From Clostridiales bacterium (GTDB taxonomy: Bacteria > Bacillota > Clostridia > Oscillospirales > Oscillospiraceae), in NCBI GenBank assembly GCA_022786995.1, contig JALFUW010000066.1, forward strand, positions 1 to 64,000: a stretch of 64,000 nt of DNA, written 5' to 3'. The first letter of the stretch is position 1, and each line of letters opens with the position of its first letter. Positions 1 to 7,162 of this stretch are shown piece by piece. The position numbers were made by a program, and so were the translations under genes. The notes below the pieces were generated by a model that did no database searches, had not been told where the DNA came from, and saw only the letters and a list, made by a program, of their open reading frames with translations.

Positions 1-68
1 ATACTATTTCTTAATAAAACACTTCAAATAAATACAAAGATATGCTATACTATATCTGGGTGATAAAT

Positions 69-563
69 ATGGCTTCCAGATACAAATTCATCGATGAAGA
101 AATAAAAGCGATTGAGCAAGCGCGCAAGGAAAATAAGGACAAAAGAGCCGAGGCCAGATTGAAAGCACTGGAACTGCGGGCTAAAGGTGCCAGTTCCAAG
201 GATGTGGCTGAGGCAACTGGTTTCTGCCCAGCCTATGTGAGCCAGTTGGTGGCAAAATATCGGAGTAAAGGGCTTGAAGCAATTTCGGGGAATCATTATG
301 GTGGAAATCATCGCAATATGAGCATGGAAGAAGAAGCAGCTATTCTGGCTCCTTTCAAAGCACGTGCAGAAAAGGGCGAGCTGGTAGAAATCAGTGAAAT
401 TGCGAAAGCATATCAAAGTGCAGTAGACCATCCAGTCAGCAACGGTCAAATATACTTTGTTCTGCATCGTCATGGATGGCGTAAGGTAATGCCCCGGAGC
501 AGACACCCCAAAAAGGCCAGCGAAGAAGAAATCGCGGCCTCAAAAAAATTAAAACCTCTGTAG
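69..563 (+). CDS. IS630 transposase, N-terminal frame (orfA)
   Basis: This 164-residue product carries the helix-turn-helix DNA-binding part of an IS630 transposase (residues about 25-75, including ELRAKGASSKDVAEATG and YVSQLVAKYRSKG) and then the winged-helix linker. The ATG at 69 is preferred over the upstream ATG at 42 because family members start near this point. The frame ends at TAG 561-563, just after the run of seven A at 542-548. That run reads A AAA AAA in this frame, the classic heptamer for a -1 shift, after which reading continues into orfB. It may also act alone as a DNA-binding inhibitor, as in related elements; that is inference. Confidence 0.8.
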   Translation: MASRYKFIDEEIKAIEQARKENKDKRAEARLKALELRAKGASSKDVAEATGFCPAYVSQLVAKYRSKGLEAISGNHYGGNHRNMSMEEEAAILAPFKARAEKGELVEISEIAKAYQSAVDHPVSNGQIYFVLHRHGWRKVMPRSRHPKKASEEEIAASKKLKPL

Positions 564-1108
564 AAGATCTGAAAGTTATCCACAGCGGGAAGAAAATTCG
601 CCTGATGTTCCAGGATGAAGCTGGATTTGGTCGAATTAACAAGCCAAAGTACTGCTGGTGCGAGAAAGGGATACGTCCCAGTGTGCCCTGTCACCACATC
701 CGGGAGTATCGCTATGCCTATGGGGCGGTAGAGCCGTTGACCGGTGACGGATATTTTCTTGTCATGCCTTATTGCAATACAGTGTGCATGAACATCTTTC
801 TGAAGAAATTATCTGAACGATTTCCCGATGACATAATTTTGCTCTGCTGTGACGGTGCTGCATGGCACAAATCCGGTGGATTGGAATTACCAGAGAATAT
901 AATCCTTTTCCACATCCCTCCATATACGCCTGAAATGAATCCCATTGAACAGATTTGGAAAGAGATCCGAAAGCGTGGATTCCGCAATGAAATCTTTGCG
1001 ACTCTTGAAAAGGTAGTTGATCGCTTGTGTGACACCATTTGCTCTTTGTCTAACAATGTCATTTCCAGCATTACTGGCAGAGATTGGATAATTGAAGTTT
1101 TTAATTAA
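548..1108 (+). CDS. IS630 transposase, catalytic DDE frame (orfB)
   Basis: After a -1 shift at the A7 run, translation continues from 548 as IKTSVEDLKVIHSG and on to the first internal ATG at 605. The three catalytic acids are visible: Asp in FQDEAGFG, Asp in CCDGAAWHK, and Glu in MNPIEQIWKEIRKRGF, which is the DDE pattern of IS630/Tc1-mariner transposases. No ribosome site precedes the ATG at 605, so synthesis as an orfA-orfB fusion of about 345 residues is more likely than independent initiation. The stop lies inside the right terminal repeat. Nothing suggests inactivation, so the element may still be mobile. Confidence 0.8.
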   Translation: MKTSVEDLKVIHSGKKIRLMFQDEAGFGRINKPKYCWCEKGIRPSVPCHHIREYRYAYGAVEPLTGDGYFLVMPYCNTVCMNIFLKKLSERFPDDIILLCCDGAAWHKSGGLELPENIILFHIPPYTPEMNPIEQIWKEIRKRGFRNEIFATLEKVVDRLCDTICSLSNNVISSITGRDWIIEVFN

Positions 1109-1126
1109 GAATTAGTATGATATACC

Positions 1127-1153
1127 GTAGGGCGGCTTGTCCGCAAGCCGCCG
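1127..1153. repeat. GTAGGG-type palindrome, partial copy
   Basis: GTAGGGCGGCTTG is followed by its near-reverse complement and then breaks off without the closing CCCTAC. It is a truncated member of the family found whole at 15895 and as pairs at 25115, 33011, 42586, 58801 and 63029. It sits immediately right of the IS element. Confidence 0.6.
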
Positions 1154-1162
1154 TCTGTGAAC

Positions 1163-1195
1163 AAAAAAGCCTTCCCCTTTGGGGAAGGCTTTTTT
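1163..1195 (-). terminator. Rho-independent terminator of the nrdR operon
   Basis: A perfect stem (AGCCTTCCCC / GGGGAAGGCT) has A6 on one side and T6 on the other, so it can work in both directions. It lies directly after the stop codon of the SdpI-like gene. Confidence 0.85.
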
Positions 1196-1709
1196 ATTTT
1201 TTCTTTCTTCTTCTGGGGCCGCCCTTGGCGTCGAAGAAGAAAAACGCCAGAAAGTTCACAAGCAATGTCAAAACAATCGCGATAATCGCCTGGCACGCAA
1301 GGCATCCGGCGGCCTTCCACACCATGTCCGTAACCTCCATTTCGGCGAAGCCGCCGGAGATCAGGAACATCACAATGGTGAGAATCAGGCCCACACCGCC
1401 GAACAGCATGCCCGCGATGCGCTGGGTGAACCGCCAAGCCTGCACGCTGCCCATGCCGAAATAGCAGCGGTAACCGAAATAATAGTTGGCTTCCCGGGGG
1501 GACAGAAACAGATAGGCAAGGCCCAATACCAGCAGCACCACCGGCCCGATCATCACGGCGAAGCGGCAAAGCGTTGCCAACGAGCCAAAAAGGTCGCTTA
1601 AGTCCGGCAGCAGCGCGGCGGGGTCAAAACCGTCCATCAGGCTCTTGATGGACTCGATATCCAGCGCCGATTCCGTGGCCTGAATCATTTCAGTTGGGTT
1701 TGTGCTCAT
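1194..1709 (-). CDS. SdpI-like membrane protein
   Basis: A 171-residue integral membrane protein with about three hydrophobic segments (roughly residues 45-71, 95-120 and 130-157) and a very basic tail (RRRKKK). Between the first two segments is NYYFGYRCYFGMGS, which resembles the conserved GYRT..S element of the SdpI/YhfL family, some members of which give immunity to secreted toxins in Bacillus. The rest of the family signature is weak, so function is not assigned. It overlaps the nrdR stop codon by one base (TAATG), so the two are translationally coupled, although no functional link is obvious. Confidence 0.55.
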   Translation of the reverse strand: MSTNPTEMIQATESALDIESIKSLMDGFDPAALLPDLSDLFGSLATLCRFAVMIGPVVLLVLGLAYLFLSPREANYYFGYRCYFGMGSVQAWRFTQRIAGMLFGGVGLILTIVMFLISGGFAEMEVTDMVWKAAGCLACQAIIAIVLTLLVNFLAFFFFDAKGGPRRRKKK

Positions 1710-2164
1710 TATTTCTCCTCCAGGAATTTGCTGATCTCCCGCATAAAGCTCTGGGCATCCTGAAAGCGGTGGTAGATGGAGGCAAAGCGGATATAAGCCA
1801 CCTCATCCAGAGGCTTCAGCCGCTCCATGACCATTTCGCCGATCTTATCGGTGCTGATCTCCCGCTCCAGGGTGTTCTGAATGGTCTGCTCAATTTCCGT
1901 GGTGATGCGGTCAAGGTCATTCACATCCACCTTCCGCTTGTCAAAGGCCCGGATCATGGAATTGAGAATCTTGTTTCTGTCAAAGCTCTGGCGGGAGCCG
2001 TTGCGCTTGACCACGATGATGGGCAGGCTCTCCACGATCTCATAGGTGGTAAACCGGCGCAGGCAGCCAAGACACTCCCGGCGGCGGCGGATGCTCAGAC
2101 CGTCCTCAGACCGGCGGGAATCCACGACTTTACTTTCCTGATCTCCGCAGTAAGGGCATTTCAT
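1709..2164 (-). CDS. nrdR: Transcriptional repressor NrdR
   Basis: NrdR represses ribonucleotide reductase genes when dATP is plentiful. The 151-residue protein has the expected order: a zinc ribbon with C3, C6, C31 and C34 (KCPYCGDQESKVVDSRRSED then RRRECLGCLRRFTT), followed by an ATP-cone at about residues 47-137. The start at 2164 follows a strong GGGAGG site; the open frame continues upstream but those extra residues match nothing in the family. A well-formed promoter lies at 2199-2227. No ribonucleotide reductase gene is in the window, so this is a trans-acting regulator. Confidence 0.95.
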   Translation of the reverse strand: MKCPYCGDQESKVVDSRRSEDGLSIRRRRECLGCLRRFTTYEIVESLPIIVVKRNGSRQSFDRNKILNSMIRAFDKRKVDVNDLDRITTEIEQTIQNTLEREISTDKIGEMVMERLKPLDEVAYIRFASIYHRFQDAQSFMREISKFLEEK

Positions 2165-2198
2165 GACAAAAACCTCCCCCCATACTGAATTTCTATAC

Positions 2199-2227
2199 AT
2201 TATATCAGAATCCAATACCGCTGTCCA
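2199..2227 (-). promoter_or_regulatory. Promoter of nrdR (sigma-A type)
   Basis: On the minus strand TGGACA, 17 bases, TATAAT with an extended -10 TG (TGATATAAT). It lies 35 bases upstream of the nrdR ATG. Confidence 0.7.
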
Positions 2228-2238
2228 GCTTTTTTTCC

Positions 2239-2267
2239 TTGCCATCCCCGTGAAAATCGGGTAGAAT
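2239..2267 (+). promoter_or_regulatory. Promoter of the 2298 membrane protein gene
   Basis: TTGCCA, 17 bases, TAGAAT, ending 30 bases before the ATG. It diverges from the nrdR promoter. Confidence 0.6.
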
Positions 2268-2297
2268 AGGGTGTATATCGCCATTTGGGAGGCTTCT

Positions 2298-2690
2298 ATG
2301 AAGAATCGATTTTTGTACGCGCTCTGGGGCGCTCTGTTTATTCTGTGCGCGCTTCTGGGATTTATCCCGGAACCTGCCGGTGCTCTGAGGGCTCTGCTGA
2401 CGGCTTTGTCCATCCTGTTTTTTCTGCCGCCGGCGCTGCTCATCTGGAAGGCACGCCGGGAAAAGAACCGGGCGGCGCTTTCGCTGGTGCGCAGCTTAAG
2501 CATCGCTTCTCTCAGCTTAAGCGCCGGGCTGATTATCGCCAATTTTCTCACCGCGTTCCGCTCCCAGCTGCTGGGGGATATCCTCCACGGAGTATTGGTA
2601 GTGGTGTCCACCCCCATGATCTGCGGCGGACATTGGGCCATGAGCCTGTTCTTCTGGGCTTGCCTGCTGATTGCAAGTCTGAAAAAATAA
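2298..2690 (+). CDS. Small four-helix membrane protein, unknown function
   Basis: A 130-residue hydrophobic protein with four predicted membrane segments (about residues 5-25, 32-50, 66-88 and 110-127) separated by a basic loop WKARREKNR. The start at 2298 has a GGGAGG site five bases upstream and its own promoter at 2239-2267, which makes it a real gene rather than a shadow. I do not recognise a family. It stands alone, divergent from nrdR, and is followed directly by a palindromic repeat in place of an ordinary terminator. Confidence 0.65.
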   Translation: MKNRFLYALWGALFILCALLGFIPEPAGALRALLTALSILFFLPPALLIWKARREKNRAALSLVRSLSIASLSLSAGLIIANFLTAFRSQLLGDILHGVLVVVSTPMICGGHWAMSLFFWACLLIASLKK

Positions 2691-2692
2691 AA

Positions 2693-2791
2693 ACTGTCAT
2701 TGCGAACCAGTGCGCACACTGGTGTGGCAATCCCCCAAGTCGATGGGGATTCCCACGCCAGTGACATCGGTCACTGGCTCGGAATGACAGT
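2693..2791. repeat. About 100-bp inverted-repeat element (ACTGTCATTG type)
   Basis: The outer ends ACTGTCATTGCGAACCAGTG and, as reverse complement, ACTGTCATTCCGAGCCAGTG match at 18 of 20 bases; smaller palindromes (CAGTGCGCACACTG, CCCCAAGTCGATGGGG) lie inside. It has no coding capacity and resembles a miniature mobile element or structured intergenic repeat. It separates two convergent genes. Confidence 0.7.
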
Positions 2792-2800
2792 CTTTCTTAT

Positions 2801-4246
2801 TTACATGGAACCCTCCCGGCGGAGAACCACCAGAACGGTTTGCAGGAGAATGCGCAGGTCAAGGCCCATGCTCCACTCCTGAATATACTTCTTATCCAGC
2901 GCCACCACCTGCTCAAAATCGGTGATCTTGCTTCGTCCGCTGACCTGCCACATCCCCGTGATGCCGGGCTTCGTCGCAAGCCGGGCCCGGTGGTGCAGCT
3001 CGTATTTATCCCACTCGTCCACCGTGGGAGGGCGGGTGCCCACCAGCGACAGGTCGCCCTTGAGCACGTTCCAGAACTGGGGGAACTCGTCCAGAGACCA
3101 GTCCCGGATAAAGTTGCCGATGCCCTTTTTCACCGTGCCGTCGGGAAGCTTCCTGCTGCCGATGATCCGGGGGTCAAAGTCCAGCTTGAACATCAGGCCG
3201 CCGCCTACCCGATTTTCCGCCATCAGCTCTGCCTTCCGGGCCTCGGCGTCCAGATACATGGAGCGGAACTTGTACATCTTAAAGAGCTTTCCGTTCTTTC
3301 CCACCCGGGTCTGGGCGAAGAAAATGGGGCCGGGGGACTGAATATAGATCATGGGGCCGATGAACAGGGTCAGCACCGCGGTGACCAGGCAGCCCACCAG
3401 ACCGCCCACAATGTCCATGCCCCGCTTGAGCAGCAGCTGGGCCGGGGTGGCCATGTTCATGCCGATGGTAAGTACGGTTTTTCCGGCAATTTTTTCAATC
3501 TCCTGCCGCTGCCAGCCCAGCTCGGCAAAAGCCTCCAGCTCCATGTGCACCACGATGCCCATTTCCGCCAGCTTCCCCATAAAGTCCGCGGGAGTCCTAT
3601 AGTTCTCCGGGAAGGAGAGCACCACCTCGTCCACCCACTCCCGGCAGAGGAAATTCAGAACAGACCCGGCGCTGCTGGTTACGGGGACGCTCTGAATCTC
3701 CTGCCCCACCATGTCCGCGTCCATGACGCAGATGCCGGTGAGACGGTACTGGCTGACCTCCCGAAGCTGGTAGCGTTTCACTACCTCTTCCGCCCTGTCT
3801 TTGGTGGTGATCACATAGATGGCAGTTTTGTTCTTGTCCGGCGTGCGCTTCAGGAAGGATTTCCACAGCTGTCGCGATACATAGGCCAGGGCGAAATAGT
3901 AGCACCCGAAATAGCCGATCACCAGACGGGAATAGGTCTCGCTGTCCTTCACCAGAAACAGGTACATCATGCACAGCAGCAGCACCAGAATCACATGCTT
4001 CGCCGTGACGGCCAGCTCCCGGTAATAGCCCCGGTACATAACCCCCCGGGTGGTGCCGCCAATGATCATCACCGCGAAATTCAGCAGCAGCAAAATCAGC
4101 GCCAGACTGACATAGATTTCCTTATTCCGCATGTGAATGCCATATCTGGTCAGATAGGCCAGTACAAAGGCCAGCAGCATCATCAGGAGGTCAATGACAA
4201 TGAAGTCCAGATGCTTCATCCAGTCCTGGCTTTTCTCTTTATACAT
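2801..4246 (-). CDS. Polyprenyl-phosphate sugar-1-phosphate transferase (WcaJ/ExoY type)
   Basis: This 481-residue enzyme would start an exopolysaccharide repeat unit by moving a sugar-1-phosphate from a nucleotide sugar onto undecaprenyl phosphate at the inner face of the membrane. It has an N-terminal block of about four membrane helices, a Rossmann-like middle part, a further helix near residues 270-300 and a C-terminal bacterial sugar transferase domain (KRGMDIVGG, FKMYKFRSMYLDAE, SLDEFPQFWNVLKGDLSLVG, TKPGITGMWQVSGRS). The ATG at 4246 is chosen because GGAGA lies about 10 bases before it; the ATG at 4267 has no site. It overlaps the upstream polymerase gene by 8 bases. The sugar cannot be told from sequence. 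Confidence 0.88.
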   Translation of the reverse strand: MYKEKSQDWMKHLDFIVIDLLMMLLAFVLAYLTRYGIHMRNKEIYVSLALILLLLNFAVMIIGGTTRGVMYRGYYRELAVTAKHVILVLLLCMMYLFLVKDSETYSRLVIGYFGCYYFALAYVSRQLWKSFLKRTPDKNKTAIYVITTKDRAEEVVKRYQLREVSQYRLTGICVMDADMVGQEIQSVPVTSSAGSVLNFLCREWVDEVVLSFPENYRTPADFMGKLAEMGIVVHMELEAFAELGWQRQEIEKIAGKTVLTIGMNMATPAQLLLKRGMDIVGGLVGCLVTAVLTLFIGPMIYIQSPGPIFFAQTRVGKNGKLFKMYKFRSMYLDAEARKAELMAENRVGGGLMFKLDFDPRIIGSRKLPDGTVKKGIGNFIRDWSLDEFPQFWNVLKGDLSLVGTRPPTVDEWDKYELHHRARLATKPGITGMWQVSGRSKITDFEQVVALDKKYIQEWSMGLDLRILLQTVLVVLRREGSM

Positions 4247-5633
4247 TCTGTATCTCTCCTCTCCCATTGGACGTCTGCCTGCGCCACTGGTTCAGGTAGC
4301 CGAGGCAGAGCATAAACAGGAAATCAAAATAGTGGAACTGAGCGTAAACAGTAAACAGGTAGGGCTCCATCATCGCGCAGCCCATCAGGCACAGCGTCGT
4401 CATGGCAACGCAGGAATGAAGCATGCAATCATTGCGCCACAGCAGCACCGCGCCGTTCCATACCGCCAGTGCCGTCAGCGCCAATGCCGCCAGCAGTCCG
4501 GGGATGCCCAGCTGGAACAGCGTCTGAATCCACGCGTTGTGGGCATGCTGAACATCCATAACCGGCCAGTATGGGGAGATGATTTCTCCCGCGTGCTCCG
4601 TGCCGGTCAGCAGAATGCGGGGATTGTCCTCCAGGCTCTCCACAGCGGCTGCCCAGATCTCTGTGCGGCCATTCAGGTTCTTCATAGAGCTTACAAAGCT
4701 GCCCTGGCCGTTCTCCGTTTTCAGCTTTCCCGTTTCGTCCAGCGTCAGGCCGATTCCCTCTCCCGTCTGCTGGGCCTGCCGGGCCATCTCGGTGAGCCGG
4801 GCATTGTTCAGGGAAAACACTGTCCGGGACAGGCAGAACAGCAGCACCATGACTGCCGCCGCCGCGGCCAGCGCCGGAAGCAGACGCTTCCATCCGGTTC
4901 CCCGCAGCCGGCAGAAGAGGATGCCCCCCAGCAGCACACAGGTCAGTACGATGGCGGCCCGGCTGTTGGTCAGGGATATGGCCCAGAATTCCAGAGCCGT
5001 CAGCGGCGCCATCAGGCATTTGAGCCAGACATGCCTCGATATCACCGCAAGCCCCGCCGACAGGCCCACGCTGATCATGAGAATTGTGGCGCAGATATTG
5101 GGGTGCCCCATGACGCCAAACCGTGCTCCGTCCCAGAAGACAAAGCCGTCCAGACTGGAGGGGAGATGATTTGTCACCAAAAGCAGCGCGTAAACGCCGA
5201 ATACCGCTCCCGTCAGCGTGAATACGGAAGCCAGTGCCTTCAGACCCCAGCCCTTTTCCGCATCATTCGCGGCAGCGGCGAAAGGCAGGCACAGAAGATA
5301 GGCGCAGACAAAGGCCCCGGGATCCTGATTGATCCCCTCCAGCCGCAGGTGTACCCCGCGCAGCAGATAGAACCAGATCACCACTAGCAGCGCCGACAGG
5401 AAATACCATTTACTTTGCCGCAGATACCTCCGGCAGAAGGATGCCGCCAGAAACAGGAGGCTGACGTCCACCAGCCGCCACTCCAGGAACAGGTAGACGA
5501 TTTCATCCACCGCCTCTCCGGGGATGAAAAACAGCAGTTCCACAGCGATCACCACCAGCAGGCACAGCCGCTGAATGGCCTCGGCGACAGCGTCAAGGCG
5601 CTGCCGGGTAACCAGATTGCTCCAATTCTTCAT
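4239..5633 (-). CDS. O-antigen ligase/polymerase-like membrane protein, copy 2
   Basis: A 464-residue polytopic membrane protein with 10 or more hydrophobic segments and one large outer loop (about residues 285-370) that ends in the family motif DVQHAHNAWIQTLFQLG, where the His is thought to be essential in WaaL/Wzy proteins. Such proteins join or polymerise lipid-linked glycans outside the cytoplasmic membrane. It is a diverged tandem copy of the gene at 5638-7011: both share, for example, WDGARF..MGHPNICAT and SLTN. The gap between the copies is only 4 bases, so they are co-transcribed with the sugar transferase. Confidence 0.8.
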   Translation of the reverse strand: MKNWSNLVTRQRLDAVAEAIQRLCLLVVIAVELLFFIPGEAVDEIVYLFLEWRLVDVSLLFLAASFCRRYLRQSKWYFLSALLVVIWFYLLRGVHLRLEGINQDPGAFVCAYLLCLPFAAAANDAEKGWGLKALASVFTLTGAVFGVYALLLVTNHLPSSLDGFVFWDGARFGVMGHPNICATILMISVGLSAGLAVISRHVWLKCLMAPLTALEFWAISLTNSRAAIVLTCVLLGGILFCRLRGTGWKRLLPALAAAAAVMVLLFCLSRTVFSLNNARLTEMARQAQQTGEGIGLTLDETGKLKTENGQGSFVSSMKNLNGRTEIWAAAVESLEDNPRILLTGTEHAGEIISPYWPVMDVQHAHNAWIQTLFQLGIPGLLAALALTALAVWNGAVLLWRNDCMLHSCVAMTTLCLMGCAMMEPYLFTVYAQFHYFDFLFMLCLGYLNQWRRQTSNGRGEIQNV

Positions 5634-5637
5634 ATTC

Positions 5638-7011
5638 TCACGCTGCCTTTTCCACTCGCCACAGGCACAGGTAGCCCAGGCACATCAGGAACAGAAAATC
5701 CAGATAATAATAGCTTACATCCACCACAAACAGGTACGGCTCCAGCATGGCGCAGCCCAGCAGGCACAGGCTCAGCAGCGCGATGCAGCTCTTCCACAGA
5801 TCCGTATTGCGCCACAGCACCACGGCAGCGCTCCAAACCGCCAGCACGGTGATCACCAGCGCCGCGCCAAAACCCGGCAGCCCCATACGGTACAGAGCCT
5901 CCAGCCAGGAATTGTGGGTATGGTAAACAGGAAGCGGGCCATAACGGGACAGAACCATCTCCACATATTCCGTACCAATGTATTTGATCCGGGGATTGTC
6001 CCCAAGCCCCCACCCCGCGGTTTTCCAGATCCAGGTCCGTCCGTTGAGGGTTTTCAAATCGTTTGCCAGCGTGCCCTGATATTGCTCCGATACCAGAGCC
6101 TCCTCCGGCTGGATATCATCCGCCTTTGCCGTGATGCCGGGGACTGCCAAGGCCCCCGCCCTCTGTCCCGTCAGCCGCGCCTGATTCCATCCATATACTG
6201 CCCGGGACATGCCAAAGGCCGCCGCCATCACCACCGCTGCCGCCAGAAGCGCCGGAAGGAAGCGCTTCCAGCCCCGGCCCCGCAGCACGCAGAAGGCGAT
6301 GCCGCCCAGCAGCAGACAGGTCAGAATAATGGTGGTTCTGCCGTTGGTCAGCGACAGCGCGGCAAATTGCGCAAGCGCCAGAACGCCCAGCCCGGCTTTG
6401 GCCCAAAGCCTTCGGCTTTGCAGCGCGAATCCCACGGAAAATGCCATTCCGATCATCAGCAGGGTGGCGCAGATGTTGGGGTGTCCCATGGCATAGAATC
6501 TGGCGCCGTCCCAGTAAACATAATCTTGTAAGTATCCCGGCAGCACGCCGCCAAGAAGCAGCGCCGCATAGGCTGTCAGCAGCGTGCCCACCCCAACGAA
6601 CAGGCAAGCCATCCATTTCAGGCCCTTCTGCCGCTGGGCGTCCTGAGTGGCCGCGGCAAAGGGGAAACACAGGGCGTAGGCGCATACGAAGGTGCCCACC
6701 TGCTTTGCTTCCGATTCCAGCACCTGATGCAGGATCTGGTTCAGGAAAAACAGCGCCACCATGGCAATGCCGGCATACAGATGCCAGCGATTGCGCCGCG
6801 GCAGCCCCAGGCACAGCGATGCCCCCAGAAAGGCCATGGCCGGGAGGGTCAGATAGCGCTCCGACAGCAGATACGCGAGGCCGGAGGCCCGATCCTCCAG
6901 CAGGAAAAAGGCCATCTCAATCAGCAGCATCGCCAGCAGGCAGCCGAACTGCAGCCGCCGGATTCTGGTCTGCGATGCCGCGAAGCCATTTTCTTCTCTT
7001 CCAAATTCCAT
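5638..7011 (-). CDS. O-antigen ligase/polymerase-like membrane protein, copy 1
   Basis: First gene of a three-gene exopolysaccharide operon (5638-7011, 4239-5633, 2801-4246). The 457-residue product has the same plan as its downstream copy: many membrane segments, a large extracytoplasmic loop, and the conserved motif VYHTHNSWLEALYRMG at about residue 370. A GGGAGG site lies 5-10 bases before the ATG. No flippase or glycosyltransferase is nearby, so the operon cannot build a whole polysaccharide alone and probably serves a pathway encoded elsewhere. Which copy polymerises and which ligates cannot be decided from sequence. Confidence 0.8.
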   Translation of the reverse strand: MEFGREENGFAASQTRIRRLQFGCLLAMLLIEMAFFLLEDRASGLAYLLSERYLTLPAMAFLGASLCLGLPRRNRWHLYAGIAMVALFFLNQILHQVLESEAKQVGTFVCAYALCFPFAAATQDAQRQKGLKWMACLFVGVGTLLTAYAALLLGGVLPGYLQDYVYWDGARFYAMGHPNICATLLMIGMAFSVGFALQSRRLWAKAGLGVLALAQFAALSLTNGRTTIILTCLLLGGIAFCVLRGRGWKRFLPALLAAAVVMAAAFGMSRAVYGWNQARLTGQRAGALAVPGITAKADDIQPEEALVSEQYQGTLANDLKTLNGRTWIWKTAGWGLGDNPRIKYIGTEYVEMVLSRYGPLPVYHTHNSWLEALYRMGLPGFGAALVITVLAVWSAAVVLWRNTDLWKSCIALLSLCLLGCAMLEPYLFVVDVSYYYLDFLFLMCLGYLCLWRVEKAA

Positions 7012-7123
7012 AGGTTCCTCCCGTCAAATGCCAAAAAACGGCAGACTTCCTCTTATAATTTCACATCATATCACAGTCTGTCCGCATTTGCAACCACGGA
7101 GGCGGATTTGCCGATCATTGCAA

Positions 7124-7149
7124 GGGCCTTCTCCTGCTGGAGAAGGCCC
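7124..7149. terminator. Hairpin after oppA
   Basis: An 11-bp perfect stem (GGGCCTTCTCC) with a 4-base loop lies just downstream of the oppA stop. The T-rich stretch is better on the plus strand than on the minus strand, so termination of oppA is plausible but may be leaky. Confidence 0.5.
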
Positions 7150-7162
7150 CGATTATTTTCAA

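Larger units (their letters stand above)
4..1115 (+). mobile_element. Complete IS630-family insertion sequence
   Basis: The two ends are imperfect inverted repeats: bases 1-27 and the reverse complement of 1092-1118 match at 24 of 27 positions. TA dinucleotides at 2-3 and 1116-1117 fit the TA target duplication typical of IS630. Inside are two overlapping reading frames that together make one DDE transposase, joined at an A7 slippery run (542-548). The element looks AT-richer than its surroundings, in keeping with recent arrival. The right end abuts a GTAGGG-type palindrome. The exact outer boundary is inferred from the TA rule. Confidence 0.85.

Noticed and set aside
1709-2767. 352-residue protein including nrdR
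   Set aside because: Everything upstream of 2164 crosses the nrdR promoter and the opposite-strand membrane gene; NrdR is 151 residues.
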